The notes under the pieces are model-generated. The model did not search any database and had not been told where the DNA came from. It saw nothing but the letters and a program-made list of their open reading frames with translations. Made by a program: the position numbers and the translations under genes. Positions 1-6,190 of a stretch of DNA of 7,292 nt are shown piece after piece (position 1 is the stretch's first letter; every line of letters starts with the position of its first letter). The stretch is from Acidobacteriota bacterium (GTDB lineage Bacteria; Acidobacteriota; Terriglobia; Terriglobales; Acidobacteriaceae), in assembly GCA_021778875.1 (NCBI GenBank), contig JAJYBT010000109.1:1-7292 (forward strand), in the 5' to 3' direction.

Positions 1-450
1 CTTCTCTCCGGTCTCCTCGGCCTGCACGGCGGCCAGAAACAGGTCCTGAATGCCGCGCGGGTTGGCCACCGCGGGCCGGCGCAGCAGGGCCGGGCCAACC
101 TCGTCCGCCTGGCGCTCGCAGCGTTCAAAGTCAAAGAGCAACTGGCGGCGGATGGGGTCCACCATGGCGCCGTCGCAGCGGAAGGCCAGCCGCGTTCCGG
201 TTCGCACAAGGCTCGCCTCCACCAGGGGATTCGCCATGCCGGCCACGGCCTTCATGGCCACAATCGAGTGCCGGATGGAGGCAGCCGAGACCTCTTCCTC
301 GCGCAGGGCGCGCAGCGTCCGCAGCGAACCAAGGTCCTGGAATGTGTAGGCTTCCTGCTGGGGAATCAATCCGGCTCTTTCCCACCCCTGCAACTGGCGG
401 GAACTGATTTGCAGTATCCGCAATACGTCCTGGCGGCTATAGCTGGTCAC
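1..450 (-). CDS. MerR-type HTH regulator, N-terminal part (gene runs off the left edge)
   Basis: The minus strand is open from a GTG at 450 to the window edge, giving the first 150 codons. Residues 4-29 read as a MerR-like winged HTH (YSRQDVLRILQISSRQLQGW, then ERAGLI), and YTFQDL at 35-40 fits the wing. A helical stretch follows, then a segment around GTRLAF. From memory, acidobacterial proteins with this N-terminus continue into tetratricopeptide repeats; that part would lie outside the window, so it is inference. GTG was chosen because GGGGAG lies 9 nt upstream and no in-frame ATG lies nearby upstream. The start overlaps the stop of a three-codon reading frame (M-E-E-stop) as GTGA, so coupling is conceivable. 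The gene is divergent from the c-di-GMP gene across 463 bp. Its role is probably DNA binding; no target is visible. Confidence 0.72.
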   Translation of the reverse strand, partial: MTSYSRQDVLRILQISSRQLQGWERAGLIPQQEAYTFQDLGSLRTLRALREEEVSAASIRHSIVAMKAVAGMANPLVEASLVRTGTRLAFRCDGAMVDPIRRQLLFDFERCERQADEVGPALLRRPAVANPRGIQDLFLAAVQAEETGEK

Positions 451-595
451 TCTTCCATGCTCCCCTTGGTTGGTCCGGATCGGCCTCGGGTTCTGAGCGG
501 GCTTGCTGCACCCTGATTTCCCACTGCCGCTCCTGACGTGGCTAATGGAACAGCTACGGAGGAACCGCGCTTGCTGCGATTATGCCAAGAATATG

Positions 596-697
596 CGTGG
601 ATAAGCAGACCGGAATTACCGTTACAACAAAAAGTGGGTGGATAACTGGTGCCGGATTTGGTTCCTTTTTGCGGGCAGGCGGCGTTTCTGTGGAAAA
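596..697 (-). promoter_or_regulatory. Cluster of three DnaA-box-like sites
   Basis: Read on the minus strand, 604-596 is TTATCCACG, 645-637 is TTATCCACC and 697-689 is TTTTCCACA. Each has one mismatch to the consensus TTATCCACA, and all three share an orientation. A weaker plus-strand match, TTTTCCAAA, lies at 723-731. The first two also share a downstream CCGGA(A/T)TT, so the unit is partly duplicated. DnaA binding is inference. Another protein could recognise these repeats, or the cluster could be chance. Confidence 0.3.
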
Positions 698-751
698 GAC
701 GGTACGGTTTGCCGGGCTTAAATTTTCCAAAACAGACTCTTTCCGGGCAAA

Positions 752-792
752 TTCCCGTAATCGTCGGCGACGTCTGCGGCGGGATTACGGAA
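752..792. repeat. Inverted repeat / potential RNA hairpin in the leader of the c-di-GMP gene
   Basis: CCGTAATC at 755-762 pairs perfectly with GATTACGG at 783-790. The stem extends by two A-T pairs if C754 is bulged. The 20-nt interior overlaps an 11-nt palindrome, CGTCGGCGACG (762-772). A competing 4-bp stem (744-747 with 754-757) would exclude it. Neither strand shows a strong T-tract afterwards, so it does not look like a terminator. Operator or leader RNA structure are both possible. Confidence 0.4.
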
Positions 793-913
793 GTGAGTTG
801 TTTCTCCGGCACTGCGCCCGTATCCTAGTGCAGGTCTTTTTACTGCTGAATTGAATGCTCTGCCGCACCGGAATGCCGGTACGACTTGAACGAATCCGAA
901 GGACCGGGCCCTC

Positions 914-3900
914 ATGTCTGAAGCAACCTTTCGCATAGCGCGAAAAGGACAACCGCAACTCCTGTCAGTGACCGATGGTGTGGAGCCTCTGTTGGGCTAC
1001 ACGCCCGCGGAGTGGCTAAGCTCCGCCGTCCGGCTGGCAGACCGCATTCATCCGCACGACGCGGAGATTGCCGGCCAACTCTTCTCGCCCGCAGAGGACA
1101 GGGGCGCACAGCTCTTTAATCTGCGCATCCGGCATGCGGACGGCCGTATCCGGTGCCTGGCCTGCCGGACAGCGGTGGCGGAGTCAGCAGGGGACGGCTC
1201 CGTCCTGGAACTGACCCTGAGCGCCACGGCCAGTCTTGCGTACGGGGGCGATGCGGAACCGATCAACCTGCGCTCCGTGATGGAGTGCGCAGACGGGGGA
1301 GTCTTCGTCAAGGACCGGCACCACGTAATCCTAGGCGCAAACCGCCTTCACAGCCTGAGCTTCGCGGATGCGAGCGGGCAGCCGTGCAATCTGGCCGGCC
1401 TCACGGACTACGACCTCTATCCGGAAGAAGAGGCGGATCGCATCTACGCCGCGGAGCAGAGGCTCTTTGCCGGGCTGCCCATGGTTCAGGAGGAGCTGGA
1501 AGATGTGGATGCGCAGGGCCGGCGGTCCTGGACCGAGGTCCGCAAGTATCCGATAAGAAATGAGCAGGGGGAGATCCAGGGACTATTAGGGATCGCTCGG
1601 GATGTGACCCGGCGCGTGCTGGCCCAGCGCGAGTTGCAGCAGAGCCGGGAGATGCTGAAGCTGTTCATCGAGCATGCTCCAGCGGCGCTGGCCATGCTGG
1701 ACCGGGAGATGCGCTATCTGGCGGTGAGCCGCCGCTGGCTTGAGATTCATGATCTGAGCGGCGAAGACATCCTTGGCCGGTCGCATTACGACGTTCTGCC
1801 GGAGATCCCCGAGCGCTGGCGCTGGATGCATCGCCGGGCGATGGCCGGGGAGGCCATTGAGGCGGCGGAGGACTGCTTCACGCGCGCCGACGGGCAAACC
1901 CACTGGGTGCGTCGCCAACTGCGTCCCTGGCGGACGGGCGACGGCGAGATCGGCGGCATCATCGTGTTCGTGGAAGATGTGACGCTGCAACGAGATTCCG
2001 AAGACCGCCTGCATCTGGCCATGAGCGTATTCCGCCACGCGTCGGAAGGCATCCTGGTAACCGACGCGCAGGGCAACATCCTGGATGTGAACGATGCATT
2101 TACGCGCATCACCGGGTACTCGCGCGCCGAGGTGCTGGGGCGTAATCCAAAGCTTCTGAAGTCCGGCCACCAGAGCGACGAGTTTTACAAGAGGATGTGG
2201 CGCGAGCTCACAGAGAACGGCACGTGGCAGGGCGAGATATGGAACCGCGCCAAGAACGGCCACGTGTACGCGGAGATGCTGACCATCAGCGCCGTGCCGG
2301 ATGCCATGGGAAGGCCCAGGCAGTATGTCGCGCTGTTCTCGGACATTACTTCCTTGAAGGAGCAGGAAAGCAAGCTCGAGCGCATGACGCACTTTGATCT
2401 GCTGACCGGCCTGCCGAACCGCGTCCTGCTGGCGGACCGCATGCATCAGGCGATGGCGCAGACCCATCGTCACCGGCGTCCCGTGGTCATCGCCTGTCTT
2501 GATCTGGATAACTTCAAGGCGGTGAACGACGGCTACGGCCACATCTCCGGAGATCAGGTTCTCACCGCCGTAACCCAGCGCATGAAAAGCGTGCTCAAGG
2601 CGGACGATACGCTGGCGCGCCTGGGCGGGGACGAGTTCGTAGCTGTGATGCCCGGCCTGGACGACGTAGGATCAGCGGTTGCCGCTCTGGATGCCCTGTT
2701 GCGGGCCGTGGCGGAGCCCATCCAGGTGGCGGGCCGCAGCCTGCAGCTTTCCGTTAGCATCGGTGTCACGTTCTTTCCGCAGGCTGAGGATGTGGATGCC
2801 GATCAGCTCCTGCGCCAGGCCGATCAGGCCATGTATCGCGCCAAGCTGGAAGGCAAGAGCCGCTACCACTTCTTTGATCCGCGCTTTGACCGCAGCATTC
2901 GCGGATATCACGAGGACCTGGAACGGATTCGCCGCGCCCTGGAAGCCGATGAATTTGTGCTTCACTTCCAGCCCAAGGTCAACATGCGAACCGGCGCTCT
3001 GCTGGGTGTGGAGGCGCTCATCCGCTGGCAGCATCCGGAGCGCGGATTGCTCACGCCGGCGGAGTTTCTGCCCGTCATCGAAGGGCATCCTCTGGCAATG
3101 CGGCTGGACGAGTGGGTCATCCATCACGCGCTCATTCAGATGGAGCAGTGGCGCGGGCAGGGGCTGGATATTCCGGTCAGCATCAATATCGGCGCGCTGC
3201 ATTTGCAGAGCAGCGGGTTTGTGGACCAGCTGCGCACCCTTCTGGCGCAGCATCCGGATATCCCTCCGCAGCGGCTGGAACTGGAGGTGCTGGAGAGCAG
3301 CGCCTTGCGGGATGTCGCCTGCGTCTCGCAGGTCATTCGCGACTGCACGCAACTGGGCGTCACCTTTGCCCTGGACGACTTTGGCACCGGCTACGCGTCA
3401 CTTGCCTATCTGAAGCGCCTGCCTGTGGATGTGCTCAAAATCGACCAGACCTTTGTCCGCGAGATGCTGGAGGCTCCGGAGAACCTGACGATTCTGGAAG
3501 GCATCATCGGTCTGGCGGGAGCATTCCGGCGCATGGCAATCGCCGAGGGCGTGGAGACCGTGGAGCACGGCCGCATGCTGCTGCGGCTGGGGTGCGAGGC
3601 CGCGCAGGGCTACGGCATTGCCCGGCCCATGCCCGGCGACCAGTTGCCCGCGTGGCTGGCAACGTGGCGTCCTTATCCGCAATGGGTGGGCGTGGCTGCG
3701 CTTCGGCCGGGCGACCGGTCTCTGGTGCACGCCGCGGTTGAGCATCGCGCATGGGTTGCGGCCATTGAGTCGTTTGTGAGCGGAGCAAGACACGCGGCTC
3801 CTGAGCTGGATCATCTGCAATGCCGCTTCGGCCTGTGGCTCAGCTCTGAGGATTCCAGCCTGCTGCTCGACGCGCCGGATCGCCACCCCATCCATTCGCT

Positions 3901-4048
3901 GCATCAGAAGGTGCATGCGCTCGCCGCGGAGATCCTCGCGATGAAGGCGGAGGGGCGCGATATGCAGGCGCTCGGGCGGCTGGGCAGCCTCCACGTATTG
4001 CGGGATGAGTTGATCAATCAACTGCACGAATTGATAGACGCGGTATAA
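914..4048 (+). CDS. PAS(x4)-GGDEF-EAL-CZB bifunctional cyclic-di-GMP enzyme
   Basis: This 1044-residue cytoplasmic protein has no membrane segment. By known family function, GGDEF joins two GTP into c-di-GMP and EAL hydrolyses it to pGpG. PAS-like domains lie at about 1-110, 117-235, 247-358 and 370-490. The GGDEF domain (492-650) keeps D530, N538, D547 and GGDEF at 571-575; its I-site position reads K562-A-D-D565, with Lys for Arg. The EAL domain (about 668-915) keeps E700, N758, E791, D821, D822, K842, E878 and Q898, so both catalytic sites look complete. The C-terminus is a CZB zinc-binding domain: H944-x-x-W, C970-R-F-G-L-W, and H997/H1001. The ATG at 914 follows AAGGA by 10 nt. The PAS4-GGDEF-EAL-CZB part resembles proteobacterial enzymes, hinting at horizontal transfer (inference). 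Net direction of activity cannot be told from sequence. Confidence 0.95.
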   Translation: MSEATFRIARKGQPQLLSVTDGVEPLLGYTPAEWLSSAVRLADRIHPHDAEIAGQLFSPAEDRGAQLFNLRIRHADGRIRCLACRTAVAESAGDGSVLELTLSATASLAYGGDAEPINLRSVMECADGGVFVKDRHHVILGANRLHSLSFADASGQPCNLAGLTDYDLYPEEEADRIYAAEQRLFAGLPMVQEELEDVDAQGRRSWTEVRKYPIRNEQGEIQGLLGIARDVTRRVLAQRELQQSREMLKLFIEHAPAALAMLDREMRYLAVSRRWLEIHDLSGEDILGRSHYDVLPEIPERWRWMHRRAMAGEAIEAAEDCFTRADGQTHWVRRQLRPWRTGDGEIGGIIVFVEDVTLQRDSEDRLHLAMSVFRHASEGILVTDAQGNILDVNDAFTRITGYSRAEVLGRNPKLLKSGHQSDEFYKRMWRELTENGTWQGEIWNRAKNGHVYAEMLTISAVPDAMGRPRQYVALFSDITSLKEQESKLERMTHFDLLTGLPNRVLLADRMHQAMAQTHRHRRPVVIACLDLDNFKAVNDGYGHISGDQVLTAVTQRMKSVLKADDTLARLGGDEFVAVMPGLDDVGSAVAALDALLRAVAEPIQVAGRSLQLSVSIGVTFFPQAEDVDADQLLRQADQAMYRAKLEGKSRYHFFDPRFDRSIRGYHEDLERIRRALEADEFVLHFQPKVNMRTGALLGVEALIRWQHPERGLLTPAEFLPVIEGHPLAMRLDEWVIHHALIQMEQWRGQGLDIPVSINIGALHLQSSGFVDQLRTLLAQHPDIPPQRLELEVLESSALRDVACVSQVIRDCTQLGVTFALDDFGTGYASLAYLKRLPVDVLKIDQTFVREMLEAPENLTILEGIIGLAGAFRRMAIAEGVETVEHGRMLLRLGCEAAQGYGIARPMPGDQLPAWLATWRPYPQWVGVAALRPGDRSLVHAAVEHRAWVAAIESFVSGARHAAPELDHLQCRFGLWLSSEDSSLLLDAPDRHPIHSLHQKVHALAAEILAMKAEGRDMQALGRLGSLHVLRDELINQLHELIDAV

Positions 4049-4139
4049 ACGGCAAAACCGCGGCGAAGGCGTACAGGATGTTGAGACGGCGCGCAAGAAT
4101 CGATGAACCCGAATGGCGCGGGCATGAATCCTAATAAAC

Positions 4140-4144
4140 AGGAG
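4140..4144 (+). promoter_or_regulatory. Ribosome binding site that decides the kinase start
   Basis: AGGAG lies 9 nt before the GTG at 4154. The in-frame ATGs at 4103 and 4124 have no comparable site. This supports the shorter kinase and places the MNPN-repeat segment in the untranslated leader. Confidence 0.55.
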
Positions 4145-4153
4145 CCTGTTCAA

Positions 4154-4783
4154 GTGGAATATCGATTGTTGACCGTGAACCGTGAGTTCGGGAGCGGCGG
4201 GGGACATATCGCGCAGACCGTTGCCGAGTGGCTCGGCTGGAAGCTGCTGGACCGCGACATCATTGACGCCATCGCCTATGCAGCCCACGTCAACACGGAT
4301 GTTGTACGGCACTACGACGAGCATGTGACCTCGTGGCTGAGCCGCCTGAACCAGCAGACCATGCGCAGCGCCGCACTGGCGGCCGGGCTGGAACTGGGCG
4401 AAGATGCGGTGTTCGACGCCGATGAGATGGTCAAAATTACGCAGAAAGTGGTGGAGGAGGCGTACGCCGGAGGCAACTGCGTCATCGTGGGCCGCGGAGC
4501 CCAGTGCGTTCTGCAACACAAGCCCGGCGTCTTCCACGCTTTTGTCTATGCACCCTACAAGGAGCGCATCCTGCGCCTGCGCAAGCGCCTCAAGGACCCA
4601 TCGAGCGCGGAGCAGCGCATTCGCACCGTGGACGAGGAGCGCGCCAAGTATCTGCAGAAGTACTTCGGCAAATGCTGGAACGATCCGCATCTCTACGATC
4701 TGATGATCCGCTCCAGCGAGGATGAGGATGCCACGGCTCGCATCCTTCTGTACGCCATGACGGGCGAGCTGCACAAGGGCTGA
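4154..4783 (+). CDS. Cytidylate kinase-like family P-loop kinase
   Basis: The 209-residue product matches the cytidylate-kinase-like family: an opening strand and P-loop-like REFGSGGGHIA near the N-terminus, then WKLLDRDII, a central VIVGRGAQCVL, basic lid-like RILRLRKRLK, the segment RAKYLQKYFGKCW and a final YDLMIRSSE. By family it should transfer phosphate from a nucleoside triphosphate, but the substrate is unproven and it should not be read as the housekeeping Cmk. The P-loop lacks the usual GK[ST] lysine, as I recall is normal for this family. GTG at 4154 was chosen because AGGAG lies 9 nt upstream and family members begin just before this first strand. ATGs at 4103 and 4124 are in frame (226 or 219 residues) but have no clear ribosome binding site and encode a repeated MNPN. 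The gene lies 105 bp after the c-di-GMP gene with no evident terminator between, so co-transcription is plausible. Confidence 0.85.
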   Translation: MEYRLLTVNREFGSGGGHIAQTVAEWLGWKLLDRDIIDAIAYAAHVNTDVVRHYDEHVTSWLSRLNQQTMRSAALAAGLELGEDAVFDADEMVKITQKVVEEAYAGGNCVIVGRGAQCVLQHKPGVFHAFVYAPYKERILRLRKRLKDPSSAEQRIRTVDEERAKYLQKYFGKCWNDPHLYDLMIRSSEDEDATARILLYAMTGELHKG

Positions 4784-4828
4784 ATCGCCTGGTTTGCAGG
4801 CCATGGAGGCGGCCCCGGCAAGGCTGGT

Positions 4829-4834
4829 TATAAT
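4829..4834 (+). promoter_or_regulatory. Candidate -10 box for the CDGSH gene
   Basis: A perfect TATAAT lies 45 bp before the CDGSH start codon, in the 96-bp gap after the kinase. No good -35 hexamer sits 16-18 bp upstream; the nearest, TTGCAG at 4794-4799, is 29 bp away. There is no TGn extension in register. If used, it would let the CDGSH gene be transcribed alone, perhaps with an activator. Confidence 0.4.
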
Positions 4835-4879
4835 CAGACACGTCTGAGCCCGAACGTTATTCCCCAAGGAGAATCAGTC

Positions 4880-5119
4880 ATGTCAGAACCGGTGATTGCC
4901 CAGAAGAGCCCGTACCCCGTCCAGGTCGAAGCGGAAAAGACGTACTACTGGTGCGCCTGCGGACGCAGCGCCAAGCAGCCGTTCTGCGACGGCAGCCATA
5001 AAGGAACCGAGTTCACGCCCGTGAAGTACGAGGCCAAAGAGTCCAAGACGGTCTATTTCTGCGGCTGCAAGCACAGCGCCAACAAGCCCCTCTGCGACGG
5101 CACCCACTCACGGCTGTAG
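4880..5119 (+). CDS. Tandem CDGSH-type iron-sulfur protein
   Basis: This 79-residue soluble protein has two complete CDGSH motifs. The first is C25-A-C27-x8-C36-D-G-S-H40 and the second C61-G-C63-x8-C72-D-G-T-H76. In this family each three-Cys, one-His set binds a redox-active [2Fe-2S] cluster, so one chain should carry two clusters. There is no membrane anchor or signal peptide. Its physiological partner is not known from the sequence; electron or cluster transfer is the usual proposal. AAGGAG at 4866-4871, 8 nt before the ATG, is the best ribosome binding site in the window. The gene follows the kinase by 96 bp, has a candidate -10 box of its own and is closed by a strong terminator, so it may be both the last gene of the operon and independently expressed. 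Confidence 0.93.
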   Translation: MSEPVIAQKSPYPVQVEAEKTYYWCACGRSAKQPFCDGSHKGTEFTPVKYEAKESKTVYFCGCKHSANKPLCDGTHSRL

Positions 5120-5198
5120 TCGCAGGCCGCGTGCACGCAGGGGCCGGAACCGCGGAGTAATCGACGCGGGCTGTGTTCAACAAACGCGCAAGTTGTTG

Positions 5199-5232
5199 GG
5201 GGATGCTCTTTTGAGCATCCCCAATCTTTTCT
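5199..5232 (+). terminator. Rho-independent terminator after the CDGSH gene
   Basis: GGGGATGCTC (5199-5208) pairs perfectly with GAGCATCCCC (5213-5222) around a TTTT loop, and a T-rich tail with CTTTTCT follows. It lies 79 bp after the CDGSH stop. A weaker hairpin, CAACAA/TTGTTG (5178-5198), sits just before it. On the minus strand the stem is not followed by T residues, so it should act mainly on plus-strand transcripts, though it also sits at the end of the convergent ccdC-like gene. Confidence 0.88.
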
Positions 5233-5260
5233 ATGTCAGGCTAAATGCGGAGTTGCGGAA

Positions 5261-5734
5261 CTACTCGCTGGGCGCGGCTGTCAGCGCGCGGTACTCCAGG
5301 AACATGCTCATGCGCCAGCGCAGGATCATGCCGAAGGCCAGGACAAAAAACAACGCGCCGGTCTGCTCAATGGTGAGAATCCTGTCCAGATAGCCGCGCG
5401 CCAGAAAGCGGATGGCCGCCAGCACGATAATCACGGCAAAGAATGCCCCCGAGCGCTTCATCATGACGGTCTCTCCGATGAGCTCCAGGCGCGATGTGGC
5501 CAGCAGCGGATACGCCAGCGCAATGGCGCCCACCAGGAAGGCAATCACCAGCCAGCTCCACGGCACGCGGAAGTTCGGAACCAGAAACATGCAGAAGCCC
5601 GTCGCCATCCCCAGCGGAGGCATGATGATCTTCTTCACGGTGACGGCGCTGCGCCCCTCGCGCACGCGCCACACCAGAACGGCCAGCATGCCCGCCAACG
5701 AACCCACAGCCGACAAACCAGGGGATAGAACCAT
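5261..5734 (-). CDS. ccdC: CcdC-like integral membrane protein (DUF1453 family)
   Basis: The 157-residue hydrophobic protein has four or five predicted membrane helices. Landmarks match Bacillus CcdC (YneJ) as I remember it: KKIIMPPLGMATG near the N-terminus, TSRLEL in the middle, MMKRSGAFF before a helix, and FFVLAFGMILRWRMSM near the end. CcdC is encoded beside cytochrome c maturation genes in Bacillus, but its biochemical role is not settled. Here no ccdA, resA or other cytochrome genes are near, and the gene stands alone between the CDGSH terminator and tRNA-Thr. An ATG at 5734 preceded by GAGG with 9-nt spacing is preferred over an upstream TTG at 5749 (162 residues), which has no ribosome binding site. 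The symbol rests on similarity only. Confidence 0.8.
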   Translation of the reverse strand: MVLSPGLSAVGSLAGMLAVLVWRVREGRSAVTVKKIIMPPLGMATGFCMFLVPNFRVPWSWLVIAFLVGAIALAYPLLATSRLELIGETVMMKRSGAFFAVIIVLAAIRFLARGYLDRILTIEQTGALFFVLAFGMILRWRMSMFLEYRALTAAPSE

Positions 5735-5940
5735 TTCAATCAACCTCAATCAGGACTGCTATCGCGGCCTGCCGTAAACAGCCGCCGCCCTAGGATGAAT
5801 GCAGGACAACGCTTGTCTGCAGAATACCGGGGAATGTCTCGCAGGCCGCAGTGCGTGTCACCTGCCGGGCCGTAACGCGCGACTGGCTGCCGGGCAGGCG
5901 CTCAAACTATTGGACGCCGCACGTTGCGGAACGGTCGCAC

Positions 5941-5969
5941 AACGCGAAAGCCTCTCGCAAAGGAGAGGC
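5941..5969 (-). terminator. Terminator of the tRNA-Thr transcript
   Basis: On the minus strand, GCCTCTC (5969-5963) pairs perfectly with GAGAGGC (5956-5950) around a 6-nt loop and is followed by TTTCGCGTT. It begins 38 nt after the CCA end of the tRNA. The T-tract is short, so efficiency is uncertain, but position and orientation fit. Confidence 0.65.
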
Positions 5970-6007
5970 CGTGCCACTTGCGAACCGGTTTTCATGCTGC
6001 CAAAACG

Positions 6008-6083
6008 TGGAGCCGACGATCGGACTTGAACCGATGACCTGCTGATTACGAATCAGCTGCTCTACCAACTGAGCTACGTCGGC
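6008..6083 (-). tRNA. tRNA-Thr, anticodon CGU (DNA CGT)
   Basis: The 76-nt minus-strand sequence folds into a standard cloverleaf. The acceptor stem GCCGACG (6083-6077) pairs with CGTCGGC (6018-6012), followed by a T discriminator and an encoded CCA. The D arm has GCTC/GAGC stems around AGTTGGTA. The anticodon stem GCTGA/TCAGC encloses the loop TTCGTAA with CGT at 6050-6048. The variable region is AGGTC, and the T arm ATCGG/CCGAT carries TTCAAGT. The anticodon reads ACG threonine codons. It is a single tRNA with its own promoter and terminator. Confidence 0.97.
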
Positions 6084-6096
6084 ACGCTCCTCTGTG

Positions 6097-6125
6097 ATTG
6101 TATCGTTGCACGCGGGTTAGGTAAA
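6097..6125 (-). promoter_or_regulatory. Promoter of tRNA-Thr
   Basis: On the minus strand TTTACC (6125-6120) and TACAAT (6102-6097) are separated by exactly 17 bp. The expected start is near 6090, about 7 nt before the mature 5' end of the tRNA. The -10 box is 5 of 6 and the -35 box 4 of 6 against consensus. Confidence 0.65.
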
Positions 6126-6190
6126 GTTGAGCAGTCTCATGGGTCGCGATTCCGGTTCTGTGGCCCGGCGGCAGAGGAGGACCTTGGCGT

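Larger units (their letters stand above)
451..913. other. Long divergent intergenic region with repeat structure
   Basis: These 463 bp separate the divergent MerR-like and GGDEF-EAL genes. I find no convincing protein gene: the open frames here have poor composition and no ribosome binding site. The middle (about 590-760) is more AT-rich than its surroundings. It holds three 8-of-9 matches to the DnaA box in the same orientation (596-604, 637-645, 689-697), an inverted repeat TGGAAAA/TTTTCCA (691-697 and 723-729) and an 8-bp hairpin (755-762 with 783-790). I could not place a convincing sigma-70 promoter for either flanking gene. No known riboswitch, including the c-di-GMP GEMM class, was recognised. 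Confidence 0.6.

Noticed and set aside
447..812. 121-codon minus-strand frame overlapping the MerR-like start by GTGA
   Set aside because: The overlap looks operon-like, but the translation is Pro/Ser/Thr-rich and motif-free, its GTG start has no ribosome binding site, and it covers the repeats of the intergenic region.
640..913. c-di-GMP riboswitch (GEMM) ahead of the c-di-GMP gene
   Set aside because: Expected from context, but I could not find the conserved GEMM core or its paired stems. The hairpin present does not match.
1586..2542. 318-codon minus-strand open frame
   Set aside because: Antisense to the PAS and GGDEF coding region; His/Gln/Arg-rich translation without motifs.
3398..4867. 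489-codon minus-strand open frame
   Set aside because: It lies antisense to the EAL-CZB end and the whole kinase gene, both with clear family motifs. Long antisense frames are common in high-GC genes, and its translation shows no recognisable domain.
5801..5820. Short stem GACAA/TTGTC near the ccdC-like gene
   Set aside because: Only 5 bp plus 3 bp across a bulge, with no T-tract or spacing that suggests a function.
5862..5895. Direct repeat CTGCCGGGC
   Set aside because: Two 9-bp GC-rich copies in a GC-rich region are not unusual and nothing else supports them.
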